Source of the DNA: Agmasoma carcini (nom. nud.)
Taxonomy: Eukaryota > Microsporidia > Thelohaniidae
Length of the DNA stretch: 64,000 nt
Assembly: GCA_029232285.1 (NCBI GenBank)
Contig: JAOXFI010000004.1
Location: forward strand, 1 to 64,000
Direction of reading: 5' to 3'
The translations under genes were made by a program, and so were the position numbers. Positions within the stretch are counted from its first letter, which is position 1. Each line of letters begins with the position of its first letter. The notes beneath the pieces were generated by a model that was not told the origin of the DNA, did no database searches, and saw nothing but the letters and a program-made list of their open reading frames with translations. Shown piece after piece: positions 13,440 through 23,420 of this stretch.

Positions 13440-14037
13440 TGATTTATAGCTTTATCTTAAATTTTTGATTATGTTTTCATACCTTGTCCTTTCGGTTTTT
13501 AGTTGAGTTTCATAATACTGAATCTTTTTCTCATATTCAGCTATTATTTGATTTTGTTTGATTTGCTTATCAATTAGTTGTAATCGAGAAAGTTGAGCTG
13601 CATCGCTTTCGCAACTAAGCTCTCTTCAGAATTTTTTTAAAAAATTGTTTTTGGGTCGTAGTCTTCTCATCTTTTGTATTTCTTTATAGGTTATTTTGTT
13701 CTTGTATTAATTTTTGTATTTATAGTTAGAGATACAAGCACCGTTATCTGTGTAAGTGCAGGGCATAATAGCTTTTTTTTGTTTTTTCTTTAGTGTAATC
13801 AGTGTCAAAGGTGTCATAGTTTTGGACAGATTTTTCCTCAACGTTAATGGAATTTTTCTTTATCAGAGGAATATAGCCGTCAGAATCAGTTTGAAGGTTG
13901 CGTCCTTCGTGGTTAGTCGGATTTAACTGCTTCATAATTGTGTTCAGGGTGCGATTTTAGGCTTCGTTAGTGGTCTTTTGACTCGTAACGAGATTTTTGT
14001 TTTCTGGTTGTTCTCTCTTTGTTTTTTCGCTTTCCAT
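13440..14037 (-). pseudogene. LINE ORF1 remnant (coiled coil)
   Basis: An ATG at 14,037 opens MESEKTKREQPENKN on the minus strand. The frame meets one stop after 26 codons, then continues from IMKQLNPTNHEGR to 13,744. Further on, in another frame, about 13,460-13,620 encodes a charged heptad-like segment including QLSRLQLIDKQIKQNQ, typical of LINE ORF1 coiled coils. No zinc knuckle was found. The start codon is preceded by AAAATTTT, the block that precedes the host genes here. Confidence 0.5.
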
Positions 14038-14305
14038 TTGCTTCAAAATTTTTTTTTCTTCTAAAATTTTGAAAAATTTAGAATAAAATATATTTAATAT
14101 TATACTCTAAATCAAATTTGACTAACCTTCTGCATTATATAAATATAATTAAGCTGAGTAAAATCGAATTATATATACTTCGAAATCATTTTTCTTCTGA
14201 TTGTACATCATCATAACGTTTTCATTTTAAACAACGAGGATACATAGATTATTTACAAAAAAAGAAACCCTTCCTCGCTTGGATAGTTTATATGACAAAA
14301 AACAT

Positions 14306-15397
14306 TTATTCAATAATGGTTTCTTTCGCAATTGATCTTTCCAAATATCTGAGCATCTTACTAAAATAAATACCACAATCTTCAGATGATATATGACTGA
14401 ATCTGCTTGTAATCAATCCCCTTAGCTCCATCTCATTTATAACCTCGCCTCTCAAAACATGATTCTTCCACTTCTAAAGCAATTATCAATAGGATTAAGG
14501 AAAGAAGAATAAAGAGGTAGGAATATTAGCTGCAGTCTTTCGAGTGCTATGATTCCTTCTAACCCTATCCACTGATGGACCTTTGACTTATCTAAAATGA
14601 AAATTGGATTTGAAATACCATTGGCTAAACACTTATCTTTAAGCGCAATAAGACATGACTTAAAATCTTCGCTGCTTAACACCTTGTTTTGAACATCATT
14701 AGGGAGCATACCATACTTATTCATGGCGGCAAAAACCGAAATATTCCTAGACCTAGCCCCAGGTGTGTCTACACATGTAGATGTTCCGATCGAGTATCTT
14801 CTACGTTTAGGCCTAGTGACAACAGAAAATTCTACTTCATCAACAAATACTAACTTTTTGAGATTAGAATTTACAACTAGATCCATGAAACTTTCAGCAT
14901 AGACTGATCTTTTGTCCTTAGTAGTCTCACAATTTCTCCTTTCGGGAACAAATGTTACTTGTTTAAGGGTAATGTGGAATATTTTAAGATACTTGTCCAG
15001 TGTTGAAAGCCCTACTGATATACCGAATGAATCATTCACGCGGCTTTTTAATTCCTTCAAAGTCAATAGTGGATTAGCATCAACCCAAGATAAAATTGTG
15101 CCCACCTGATCAGATGTTAGTTTTGACCTTTTATCACCACCTTTGCGCTTAGATAATTTCTCCAGTGTGAAGATAGATGAGCGCAATCCTTCTTACAGTA
15201 TGATAAGAAAGGATTAGTTCCTGAGCGATCTGCCTATAGGTTTTATTTTCTACAACCCTTTCAGCTATTCGCCTTCTGTCAGCTAGGCTAGTTGCAGTAC
15301 ATTTTTGTACACAACTGTTAAAAGAAGAGTTAACGTTTTCAAGCTAGTCATCTTTTAGTGAATTATAAATTGAACCATAATCTTTATCTGGCTCCAT
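14306..15397 (-). pseudogene. IS630/Tc1-type DDE transposase, frameshifted
   Basis: A nearly full-length transposase of about 360 codons with few disruptions. From the ATG at 15,397 the frame hits a stop after 16 codons. A helix-turn-helix segment (RIAERVVENKTYRQIAQE) follows. The main frame runs to 14,452 with FVDEVEFSVV (first Asp), FILDKSKVHQ (second Asp) and YSSFLNPIDNCF, where Asp replaces the Glu common at the third site. After NCFRSGRIMF a frameshift near 14,455 leads into a C-terminal segment (ELRGLITSRFSHISSEDC) ending at the TAA at 14,306-14,308. It is a young pseudogene. No terminal inverted repeats were identified around it. Confidence 0.85.
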
Positions 15398-16583
15398 GAA
15401 TTGAAAATATATAATATTTTTATAGAAAAAAATTTAATGGCTATATATATGTTATTTGTATCTTTCAAAGATGCCATTTATTTCTCCACAAGCATACTAA
15501 TTTCTAAGACATATTTAATTAAAATTGTTTTTTGATGAATTAGCTTTATATATTTCCACATTTTTGGAAATTTCTCAAGGTTAACAAAATTCTTTAAAAA
15601 ATATATTGATCAATTTTCGATTATATTGTAATTTCAAATTTTGATTTAAGTATGAAACATTTGAACTTTTATGTGAATACTTTGTAAATGTATTTAAAAC
15701 AGTGATTTTTTTGATATTTGTTCCTTATTTTTGAAAAATTTTTCAGATTTTTCCCATTTACACGTTGGCATGAAAGTATTATATAAAGGTGTGAAATAAT
15801 TTCAATTAAAATGAAAAGTTTGCGGTTTTACTGAAAAATATGTGCATTGGTGTAAAAATATTAGGAAAATTTTTATTCAATATTTTTTATTGTTATGAAA
15901 AAGTTTGCTAGGTGATAGAAAAAATGAAAATTTATTTTATTGGTTGATATGAAAACATTGCACGTGGGTGTGAAATATTTAAAATTGGATGAAAAAACCT
16001 TATAATATACTTGCTTATATTACTTATTCTAGTCTATATCAATTTTAAAAACCCAATCAAAATGTGGTATTCTCTTAATAGAGAAGTAACGGCTGAATTA
16101 CTGGTGTGACAACCAAGACTTTTGCTTCTGTTTAAAGTAACTAGCTTATAATAAAATAGATTTAATTAAAAACGTAAGGTAAAATTAGTTATTAATCAGA
16201 ATTTAAAATTAGTAATATTTTATAAGCCTGATGTATACAAAAACATAAATAATCATATGAGAGTATTAGATAACAGCCCACACTTTCATAAATATATTTT
16301 AAGCAATTATAGATTGAAAAAACGATAATTTATCGATTCTACTTGAAATCTTAGGCATAGAAAACACACAAGTACAAAGCTTACAATCCTATAATTCCAG
16401 CGGTAGTAAATTTTGTGCTTCACAACAGCCCAATGATAGATGAAAATGTTTGTTTAATCAATGTCTATTTTCATAAGTATGAAAAGATGTATTTATAACA
16501 CCATAAACATATACCCATCCTTAAATTCAAATCACACGACAATATCAATTAATTTATACAAAACATACATTAGAACATAATAT
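15398..16583. other. AT-rich intergenic stretch with weak tandem repeats
   Basis: No gene was seen. Between about 15,755 and 15,985 a motif resembling GCACGTGGGTGTGAAATATT recurs about four or five times with strong divergence (near 15,758, 15,787, 15,844 and 15,960), separated by ATGAAAA-type spacers of varying length. It may be a decayed minisatellite or a transposon end. Confidence 0.4.
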
Positions 16584-17621
16584 TTATTCTTTGTTAAAAT
16601 TCTTGTAGATCAGAACAGCAACTGCAATCACACCAACAGCAGCACCAGCAAATAAAAAATTTGAAAATGGGTCTTTTCTTGCGAGATCTGACTCTGTTTT
16701 GATCAATTCTTCTTGATTACAAATGATAGACCTAATAAACTCATCCTTATTTACCTCAGTGACTTTATTTGCCTCAGTAACACCACTAGTTACATCACAC
16801 TTATCAAAATAATGAATTAAAATTGAAAATGGTCCAAAATAGTTTGATGTTAAAATACAACTCAAAAACAAATATGCGACTTCACTGGTACCCGCAATCC
16901 TTGAAAAGAAAGAAAACAAATGATTTGTGTATTTCAAGCTTATACTTTCTTGAATATGTCTTCCTCTCATATCCATGACATGTAAAAAGACCTTGTTTAA
17001 TCTTATATACAAAGCGAACTCATTATCAAAATATAGGCACAATTTTTCTTTAAGAATATTATACAAAATAATCTTTAGCTTTTCAAATTCATCAGACCTC
17101 TGATCAAGTAGGCCTTGTAGCTTAGTTTTATGTGATAATGATATTTTTTTAAAACCTGTTTCAGATTCTCTCCTTTCGATTGTACTGTCCTCTGACGAGC
17201 TTTCATCCTTTTTTACTGCATCATTTCCTTCTTTTCGATTATCTTTAGCCTCATATTGACCATCAACCAAAGATTGTTCGTTTCCTGATGCCATTTCTTC
17301 TTCAGCCTGATCATCACTGGCTAAGTTCATATCTTCAATGTCTTCTTCAAAAAAGGCACAGCAAAGAATGGAGGCGACTTCTGACATACCTTGTAAGTAA
17401 TTCAAGGGTAGCTCTTTGATTAAATCATAAATGATGTTTCTGGCAATGTTAACCCTAGCCTTATCATCTGAAAAAGAAGCAAAATGGAAATAGGTTCTTT
17501 CGACATCTCCCAGAAGAGTTAGACGTTGTTTAGGTGGCATAGGGTTAGTTTTTGTTTTATAATCCTCCTTAGGTTGACCAAAATTGTTGTTACATATTTC
17601 AACAAGCTTCTGCCTCTCCAT
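16584..17621 (-). CDS. tail-anchored TBC-domain Rab GAP (Gyp8/TBC1D20-like)
   Basis: A 345-residue protein likely to stimulate GTP hydrolysis by a Rab GTPase on a membrane of the early secretory pathway. The two TBC catalytic fingers are visible: the arginine finger in GDVERTYFHF (Arg42) and the glutamine finger in NYLQGMSEVA (Gln77). The TBC domain is split by a charged, Glu/Ser/Lys-rich insertion at about residues 95-165. The C-terminus (about 319-338) is one hydrophobic helix rich in Ala, Val and Ile followed by KNFNKE, which would anchor the protein from the cytosol. TBC1D20 and yeast Gyp8 have the same layout and act on Rab1/Ypt1, so that is the best guess for the target. The start at 17,621 is preceded by AAAAATTTTACCAG. 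The next gene encodes Got1, another early-secretory protein. Confidence 0.8.
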   Translation of the reverse strand: MERQKLVEICNNNFGQPKEDYKTKTNPMPPKQRLTLLGDVERTYFHFASFSDDKARVNIARNIIYDLIKELPLNYLQGMSEVASILCCAFFEEDIEDMNLASDDQAEEEMASGNEQSLVDGQYEAKDNRKEGNDAVKKDESSSEDSTIERRESETGFKKISLSHKTKLQGLLDQRSDEFEKLKIILYNILKEKLCLYFDNEFALYIRLNKVFLHVMDMRGRHIQESISLKYTNHLFSFFSRIAGTSEVAYLFLSCILTSNYFGPFSILIHYFDKCDVTSGVTEANKVTEVNKDEFIRSIICNQEELIKTESDLARKDPFSNFLFAGAAVGVIAVAVLIYKNFNKE

Positions 17622-18374
17622 CTGGTAAAATTTTTGTGAGTATTTTATAAAGGGAAAAGGGGATATATTAAGGTGAAAGTATTAAGTGATAATCAATCTT
17701 TGTGTAGCATGAAAAATATTCTAATAAAGTTTTAATATCGTTATGATGTGTTATGCTTCAAACATAATAAAATACCTTAATAAATAAACATAATATTTAA
17801 GCTTCTAATAAGGTTATATATTAATTATTATTCATTAAACCATCACCCTCATGTCTTATTCAATAATATATCTATTGTACGAAAAAGGGGTAATGACACA
17901 AGCCCGATATATAACTATTGATGTAAAATTTTAATCAAATAAATAATCTATAAATCAATATTATACATTTCTGTATTTATAAATTATCATATCAAAGCTT
18001 ATAAGTTGATATTCACATAGTCTCTATTTTCGTACTAATATTTAAAAACTATATATAAAACAGATATTATTGGTATAAGATTAGGTGTTGTGATATCATT
18101 TATTTTGTTTAAATAAATATAATTTGGTATATTTCATGGTTTTTAAATATCACAAAAATCATTCATTTTATATAAATGATATCCCTAAATATTAATATAT
18201 CAATCCTTATGATATATTATTTTGCATCTTTAAAGAATTCTAATACTTAACAATAACATTCTTTATCATTTTATATATTATATCTTCTTAACAAAATGTT
18301 AAAAAGAAACAGCAGCATTCTTATTGAATTTTATATAAATTTTTGACTTTATTATTTTGTTTGATTTTAAATCC
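17622..18374. other. AT-rich intergenic region between divergent genes
   Basis: Separates the divergently transcribed TBC and Got1 genes. No coding sequence, RNA gene or transposon motif was recognised. It is long compared with the 11-60 bp gaps in the following block. Confidence 0.5.
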
Positions 18375-18728
18375 ATGACAATTGACAAAAATTATGAGAA
18401 AGGAATAGTTATTACAGCATTTGGAACTGCAATATTTGGTGTTGGTGCTTTGTTTTTGCTTGATAGGGCATTGATTATAATGGGAAATATGTTTATTATT
18501 GTTGGTATGTGCTTTTTATTAAAAACTAAAGTCTTTTCTTTGTTCTGTCGTGAACGAATACACGGAACTACAATATTCGGACTTGGTGTTATTTCTCTTT
18601 TGTTAAAATTTGTATTATTTGGTGTTGTTTTAGAGGTTATCGGCTTGTTTTTAATATTTAAGAGCCTACTTCCAAACTTTAGAACAATTATCGCAAAATC
18701 TATTTTTCGCCTATTATCTTTTAAATAA
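18375..18728 (+). CDS. GOT1: Got1-family vesicle transport membrane protein
   Basis: A 117-residue protein of almost entirely hydrophobic character, matching the small Got1/Sft2 family that helps vesicle traffic between ER and Golgi. Four membrane helices are expected. The family pattern is visible: a first pair of helices (TAFGTAIFGVGALFLLDRAL and IIMGNMFIIVGMCFLL), a short basic loop (FCRERIHG), then a second pair with GVVLEVIGLFLIFKSLLP, close to the Got1 segment around the final FF/LF-x-P. The length agrees with the family (about 120-140). The ATG at 18,375 is used; codons upstream in the same frame lack an ATG. The next gene starts only 11 bp after its stop. Confidence 0.85.
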   Translation: MTIDKNYEKGIVITAFGTAIFGVGALFLLDRALIIMGNMFIIVGMCFLLKTKVFSLFCRERIHGTTIFGLGVISLLLKFVLFGVVLEVIGLFLIFKSLLPNFRTIIAKSIFRLLSFK

Positions 18729-18739
18729 AAAATTTACAC

Positions 18740-19801
18740 ATGCAACGTGTTACTAAGACTTTTTGCTCAAATAAGAATAACGACGATTTTAACGTGGATA
18801 AAAGCAACAATTCTATTAAATTATCAAATGATCTTATATTTTTGATGCATGGGAGATTTCAGAAGCATGGAAAGCTCTTTAATCAGAATATTTCAAAAAG
18901 AATTCAAAAATTAAAAAACTTAGAAAATCTAGAGTTCAAAAATTTAATGTATTTTGATGAACCTTTGCGTTTTGACTCAAATTGTAAAAATTTATCCTTA
19001 AAAGATATAAGAACAGTGAATTTTTATTTTTTGGATAAGATCAAATTGGATTACCTTGAAATAGACATGATTCAGAAGTTCAACTTTGACCTTGAACCAG
19101 AAAATTTTAGTGTTTTTGAATTGGTACTTAGAAATCTAAATATAAAAATTGATATCCTTCATCAAATAATTGATTTATGCAACCCAAGATCATTAATACT
19201 TGATAATGTAACAATTAAGGGCGATAACGTTCCTCTCAACAAGCAACTTTCTCTATTTAAGAAATTAAAGTTAATTAATTTTGAGTCAAAGAAAAGTTTT
19301 GTTGATTTCGCAGTTTTTAAGTATTACATAGAAAAAAATTCAAATATTTCATATCATTATAGGTCAGAAGATATAATGCTTTATTATAAGTTCAGAGGAT
19401 ACAATCTTACCACATTTTCTATATCAGAAAATATAAAAATACCATATAACGTAGATTTAAAGAGAATAGAACGATTAGAGATTAGTAAAAAAGTTCCTAA
19501 TGAATTTTTTAGTGCACATTTTAAAAATGTTGAAGTGTTAATATTAAGAGACCTTAAAGTGCCTTCAAAATTGATTAAAAATTTGAATTGTAAGCTTAAG
19601 AAGGTGTTATTCACTAATTGTAACGTAGAAGAGTTGTTTTTCTATCGAATGATCATGAAAAATTTCAATACACTTCACTATTTGACCTTTGAAGAATGTA
19701 CAATTCCACTTGATGCCTATGCTTATAGTAAAAAGAATCTAAAGGACTGCTATGTCGTAATGGGGAATGATAGGAAGATCAAACATGTTAAAAATAAATA
19801 A
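18740..19801 (+). CDS. leucine-rich-repeat-like protein, function unknown
   Basis: A 353-residue hydrophilic protein with no signal peptide or membrane helix. It has many irregular segments of the kind xLxxLxLxNLxI, for example LKNLENLEFKNLMYF, FELVLRNLNIKIDIL and VEVLILRDLKVPSKLI, which resemble degenerate leucine-rich repeats of 22-26 residues forming a solenoid. Proteins of this kind are expanded in microsporidia and most have no assigned function. The ATG at 18,740 follows AAAAATTTACAC, a clean start signal, and lies 11 bp after the Got1 stop. Its end faces the DPH7-like gene with a 61-bp gap. No specific family was recognised. Confidence 0.75.
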   Translation: MQRVTKTFCSNKNNDDFNVDKSNNSIKLSNDLIFLMHGRFQKHGKLFNQNISKRIQKLKNLENLEFKNLMYFDEPLRFDSNCKNLSLKDIRTVNFYFLDKIKLDYLEIDMIQKFNFDLEPENFSVFELVLRNLNIKIDILHQIIDLCNPRSLILDNVTIKGDNVPLNKQLSLFKKLKLINFESKKSFVDFAVFKYYIEKNSNISYHYRSEDIMLYYKFRGYNLTTFSISENIKIPYNVDLKRIERLEISKKVPNEFFSAHFKNVEVLILRDLKVPSKLIKNLNCKLKKVLFTNCNVEELFFYRMIMKNFNTLHYLTFEECTIPLDAYAYSKKNLKDCYVVMGNDRKIKHVKNK

Positions 19802-19862
19802 TATATTGTCCAAATAGCCATCCTTAGAACATTGTTTTATAAATATTTTGTATTAAATCAGT

Positions 19863-20684
19863 TTATTCAATATTTCTTGAAAATATCACATTATCATAAA
19901 AGGATGACCAATACATCGTATTTTTATGTATATAAAGACCATAACAAATAGAATCGGTTTTGAATTGCTGCTTAATGTTAAAATCTTGATCAAATATTAA
20001 TATTCCTTCATACATACCAGCACAAATGTATAAATTTTCCTTTTTAATGATTTTCCATAATGATCCAACCTTTACTTTCTTAAAAATAATGTGATAGTTG
20101 TATGGATCAATAATCGCAACAGAATCGTCATATGATGATATAATTATACCATTCTCTGTCCTAACTATATCAATTATACCACTTTCCCTTTTATGTATCA
20201 GCTGATTTGATTTTAAGCCAAAACTATAAGTAAAACATTCTCCATTCTCATTACCAATATATATTTTATCATCGAAACATTTGAGAACCCAAATAGGATT
20301 GTCAGATATTTTTATTTTGTCTAAAAATTTGAAATCATAATTATAAATTGATATATAACCATCAATATCAGATACAACGAAAAAATCATCACCACAACAT
20401 ACATAAGTGTTGAACACACCGTTTTTAATGTTTTTAAATACGGTTGTACCTTTTATAACCATGATTTCATCTACATTTGCACAATATAAATATTCATTAT
20501 GTGCTTTTATTGATAAAGTACCTGTAGTTTTAATATTATAAAGAATTTCAGAACTGGAAGGATCTAAATATTGGATACAGCCAGACCTTGTACCTTCTTT
20601 ATAGTTATAACTTCCCAAGATTATGTTATTATTGTAATAATCAATCACATCAACGTTATTATTAACTTCAATCACTTTATTCAT
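19863..20684 (-). CDS. WD40-like propeller, probable diphthine methyltransferase (DPH7)
   Basis: A 273-residue protein made of repeated beta-strand segments like GDDFFVVSDIDGYISIYN and DDKIYIGNENGECFTYSF, as in WD40 propellers with weak repeats. Two places resemble DPH7/WDR85: GSLWKIIKKENLYICAGMYE (family: GGGxWRxKW...ACMxxGF) and, at the end, SICYGLYI followed by WSSFYDNVIF (family: LAYGxDW...CSFYDxxLxxW). DPH7 demethylates methylated diphthine on translation factor EF2 so that the last diphthamide step can occur. The protein is shorter than fungal DPH7 (about 380-450), as is common in microsporidia. Another propeller protein cannot be excluded. It is divergent from the next gene with 43 bp between start codons. 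Confidence 0.6.
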   Translation of the reverse strand: MNKVIEVNNNVDVIDYYNNNIILGSYNYKEGTRSGCIQYLDPSSSEILYNIKTTGTLSIKAHNEYLYCANVDEIMVIKGTTVFKNIKNGVFNTYVCCGDDFFVVSDIDGYISIYNYDFKFLDKIKISDNPIWVLKCFDDKIYIGNENGECFTYSFGLKSNQLIHKRESGIIDIVRTENGIIISSYDDSVAIIDPYNYHIIFKKVKVGSLWKIIKKENLYICAGMYEGILIFDQDFNIKQQFKTDSICYGLYIHKNTMYWSSFYDNVIFSRNIE

Positions 20685-20727
20685 TTTATATAAATTTTTT
20701 TTAAAAATAAAAATTTATCCAAACCAC

Positions 20728-21651
20728 ATGGAGAATGAAGATTTTGATAGTATAATTGAGAAATGTGAGGATGGCAATTTTATAGTGAAAAACTTGAAGG
20801 CGTTGCACAAATATTTTTCAGAATACGAAAATTTATATCAATTGAAAAACGTTTTATCTGGTAAGAAAAACTTAGTAGGATTAAAAATAATTAGATATTT
20901 AGGTTTGACGATACTTCCAAACAACGAATTTAAAAATAAGCACGTTTTTCAATCATATTATTGGTTATGGAAGCTTGAAATAATCACTGAAAGTAGTTTC
21001 TTAAATAATACCAAAATATATAGAGAAAGAGAAAATTATGATGAAATTCTTAAATTTGCAAAAAATTCGTTTCTTCTGTATAAAATTGAAAAAATAAGGA
21101 TCAAAGAACATTCAGAGTTTCGTAATATTATGCCTACCTTTCCTAAGCCCAAACCAAACACCGAGGAAAGAATATTTTTAGTATTTGCTGATGAAATATT
21201 CCCTGAAAAGGATTATTATTCAAAATTTCCCCAAATATTGGATTACCTTGAATATCAAACATTTTATACTTTTGATAAAGCTGATAATGATAGAAACAAA
21301 CAAAAAAAGCTAAAATCGATTAAAGAATCTTTAATAGATAAAAATATTTATAACCCATTGAAGATTCGTAAGTATGATAACTTTATGGAAATATTTCAAT
21401 TACAAGATGCTGTAAATTATTTAAATAAGCATCAAATCGAGTACTTTATTATATCAGAAATACCATTAGCAAGTTTAGTAAAGAAAAGCATGTTGTATTT
21501 GCCTAATTTTGATCTAACAAGGCTCATATCAATAAATTCTGAAAAGTTGCCTGAATTTGTACGTCCTATACTATCATTTGGAATTGATAAGGATCTACAG
21601 CTTAAAGAACTGATAAGTGTAATAGAAAATTATATAAAAAACCTTCTGTGA
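20728..21651 (+). CDS. hypothetical protein, mostly helical
   Basis: A 307-residue protein that I do not recognise. It is rich in Lys, Glu, Leu, Ile and Asn, with no membrane helix, no signal peptide and no clear catalytic motif. A Pro-rich hinge (TFPKPKPNTEER, near residues 138-149) separates an N-terminal helical half from a C-terminal half. The ATG at 20,728 follows AAAAATTTATCCAAACCAC, a good start signal. Coding is credible because the frame is long in very AT-rich DNA and amino-acid use resembles the neighbours. Confidence 0.75.
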   Translation: MENEDFDSIIEKCEDGNFIVKNLKALHKYFSEYENLYQLKNVLSGKKNLVGLKIIRYLGLTILPNNEFKNKHVFQSYYWLWKLEIITESSFLNNTKIYRERENYDEILKFAKNSFLLYKIEKIRIKEHSEFRNIMPTFPKPKPNTEERIFLVFADEIFPEKDYYSKFPQILDYLEYQTFYTFDKADNDRNKQKKLKSIKESLIDKNIYNPLKIRKYDNFMEIFQLQDAVNYLNKHQIEYFIISEIPLASLVKKSMLYLPNFDLTRLISINSEKLPEFVRPILSFGIDKDLQLKELISVIENYIKNLL

Positions 21652-22464
21652 TTTCATTTATAACCAAATTGATATTTTTTACGATTTTATTAATACTCAA
21701 GTATATTTTTCAAGCTAATACACAACTCCGAACATTTAGTTTATTTTTATACTTTTAGAAATCATTAGTTAAATTTAGTAATTGTGATCTAATCACTGAT
21801 TTCACCAAGTTATATATATTTCTATATTTTAAGATATAGCTGGTCATTAATATTGTTGAATACGTATTGCATATCCTTCACTGTTTATATTTATTGTATA
21901 GGTTAATATGTCAAATAAAAGTTTATTTGTTATAATTTTTTATAAAAATACAAAATGTTGTGAAGAAATGGCGAAACTACATTGTTAAGTATATGAAATA
22001 TCTTTAAATTTATAAAGAATTTCTTCCAGACCATGTGAATCTTTGTTCTAATTATTTTTGTTTAATATTTTCTGGTTTGATTTGATTATTGTCGTATTAT
22101 TAGTTGTAATTGATGTGTTGACACAATATCCCCTTAATGATATTAATCAACCTCTTTTTTACAATTTTAATCATCTGCTGATAATCATTAGATTAACAAA
22201 CTTAAATATATTTTCTTATATAGTCATGGATACAGGTTTAAGATAGAATTAATGTATGATATACAGTAGTTTAATTGAAACATGTTATCTTAAAGAATGT
22301 ATTTGAGAGGAAATAAAGCAAATTGCTAAATTAAACATCTTATTATATCTCTTCTTACACTATATACCATAAGAAGATTGAAAAAATATAAAAACACAAA
22401 TAATATTATCTATGAATAAACTAATAATATAAAAAAGGGTTTATTTATTGGCGACACAAACAAT
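21652..22464. other. AT-rich intergenic stretch
   Basis: No gene was recognised. A 62-codon frame at 22,058-22,246 is low-complexity and lacks an ATG start with the upstream AAATTT block. Confidence 0.5.
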
Positions 22465-22585
22465 AAGGCATGCAATCTGGTTAAAACCCCCACAGGTGTC
22501 AAAATCTATGCACTTCTTTTCATATCGTCCCCGTAAACTCGGCTTACCCCACCATATGCTCTCAGCACTTAGGTAAAAGGCAAAA
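22465..22585 (+). repeat. R1 dispersed repeat, copy 5 (first half)
   Basis: The best-preserved A block of the family: GTAAACTCGGCTTACCCCAC, then CATATGCTCTCAGCACTTAG. It is preceded by GGCATGCAATCTGGTTAAAA, which matches the opening of copies 1 and 3. The B block is missing, so the copy is truncated. Confidence 0.55.
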
Positions 22586-22643
22586 TAAATAAATAAGTCT
22601 TGTAGTATCATAATTATAAACTAATTTTTAATTTAGAATTATA

Positions 22644-23420
22644 CACTAATTGGGCGAAAACCGGAAACCTTTAAAATGATTTGCTTTTGTGAACCGTTAA
22701 CTATTTTAATAAATACAAATATTATTATAATTAATACGATATATTGTGTTTTTATTTTATTTTATCATTTATATTTCATGAATTTGTAAATTTGATGAGA
22801 AAAGCGGACACCTGACAAAATTTTTGATTTTTTTGATAGTCTTTAAATTTTATAATCGCTTTATACCTTCTCTTATCATATAAATCAATTTCTAACAAGA
22901 TTATTTGATATATTATACCATAATTTTAATGTTTCATTATTGAGATCATTAAGTGATATAAACCCTTTTAAAAATGCTTTTATATACCCCAAAAATTCGA
23001 ATAGGTTTAGCTCAGGTTACAGAGTTACCCAATCCGTTATTAATACAAATTTATAGTATATGATCTTATCAATCTATAAGTGTCAAATAGTGTAAATTAT
23101 GTGCTAAAATATCAATATAACCACGTAAATTGAATCTTTCATATACTAAAATTAGGTTTTCTAGTCCTAGCATGCAATCAGCATATTAAACCACCTCCTA
23201 CAAATTTTATAGTTTTATTGATACACTCTTCTTTGAGACTATCATCCGAACTTCTCTATATTAACCTTTTCCTCCACTTTCATTTGTTATATTATTCTAT
23301 TCTTGTTATATTCTTTGTTCGAAATATTCATTTAAGTCTCTTTAAAGGGTTATTTTGTGTAACCTGGGCAAAAAGGTGTATTGATGCAAATTTTACACGA
23401 ATATTCATATTATGATATTA
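22644..23420 (-). mobile_element. Tc1/mariner transposon remnant (family T2)
   Basis: Minus-strand fragments of a Tc1-type transposase: HLFAQVTQ near 23,375, ECINKTIKFVGGG near 23,210 and, near 23,015, DWVTL, stop, PELNLFEFLGYIK, matching the WPxxSPDLNPIE block at the third catalytic site. The left edge is TA at 22,642 followed by CACTAATTGGGCGAAAACCG, similar to the edge of the remnant at 60,322. A sub-terminal block near 22,775-22,830 (ATGAATTTGTAAATTTGATG) is shared with 60,395-60,420. No right-hand inverted repeat was found. Heavily mutated. Confidence 0.7.

Larger units (their letters stand above)
9070..14060 (-). mobile_element. decayed non-LTR retrotransposon (LINE) with APE-type endonuclease
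   Basis: Read on the minus strand, the region shows the standard LINE order. An ORF1 remnant starts at 14,037 and has coiled-coil and basic stretches. It is followed by an apurinic-type endonuclease (about 12,210-11,580) and a reverse transcriptase (about 10,740-9,900) with the FADD active site. Every part is broken by stops or frameshifts, so the copy is dead. The 3' end is uncertain and was placed where recognisable sequence fades near 9,070. The endonuclease is of the exonuclease III/APE type, not the restriction-like type of the Dong/R4 group. No poly-A tail or target-site duplication could be defined. Confidence 0.75.

Noticed and set aside
14912..15109. 65-codon plus-strand ORF
   Set aside because: Lies wholly antisense to the IS630-type transposase, whose minus-strand frame explains the sequence.
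1..16580. CRISPR array, prophage or bacterial operon
   Set aside because: No regularly spaced identical repeats and no bacterial-type genes; all recognised genes are eukaryotic.
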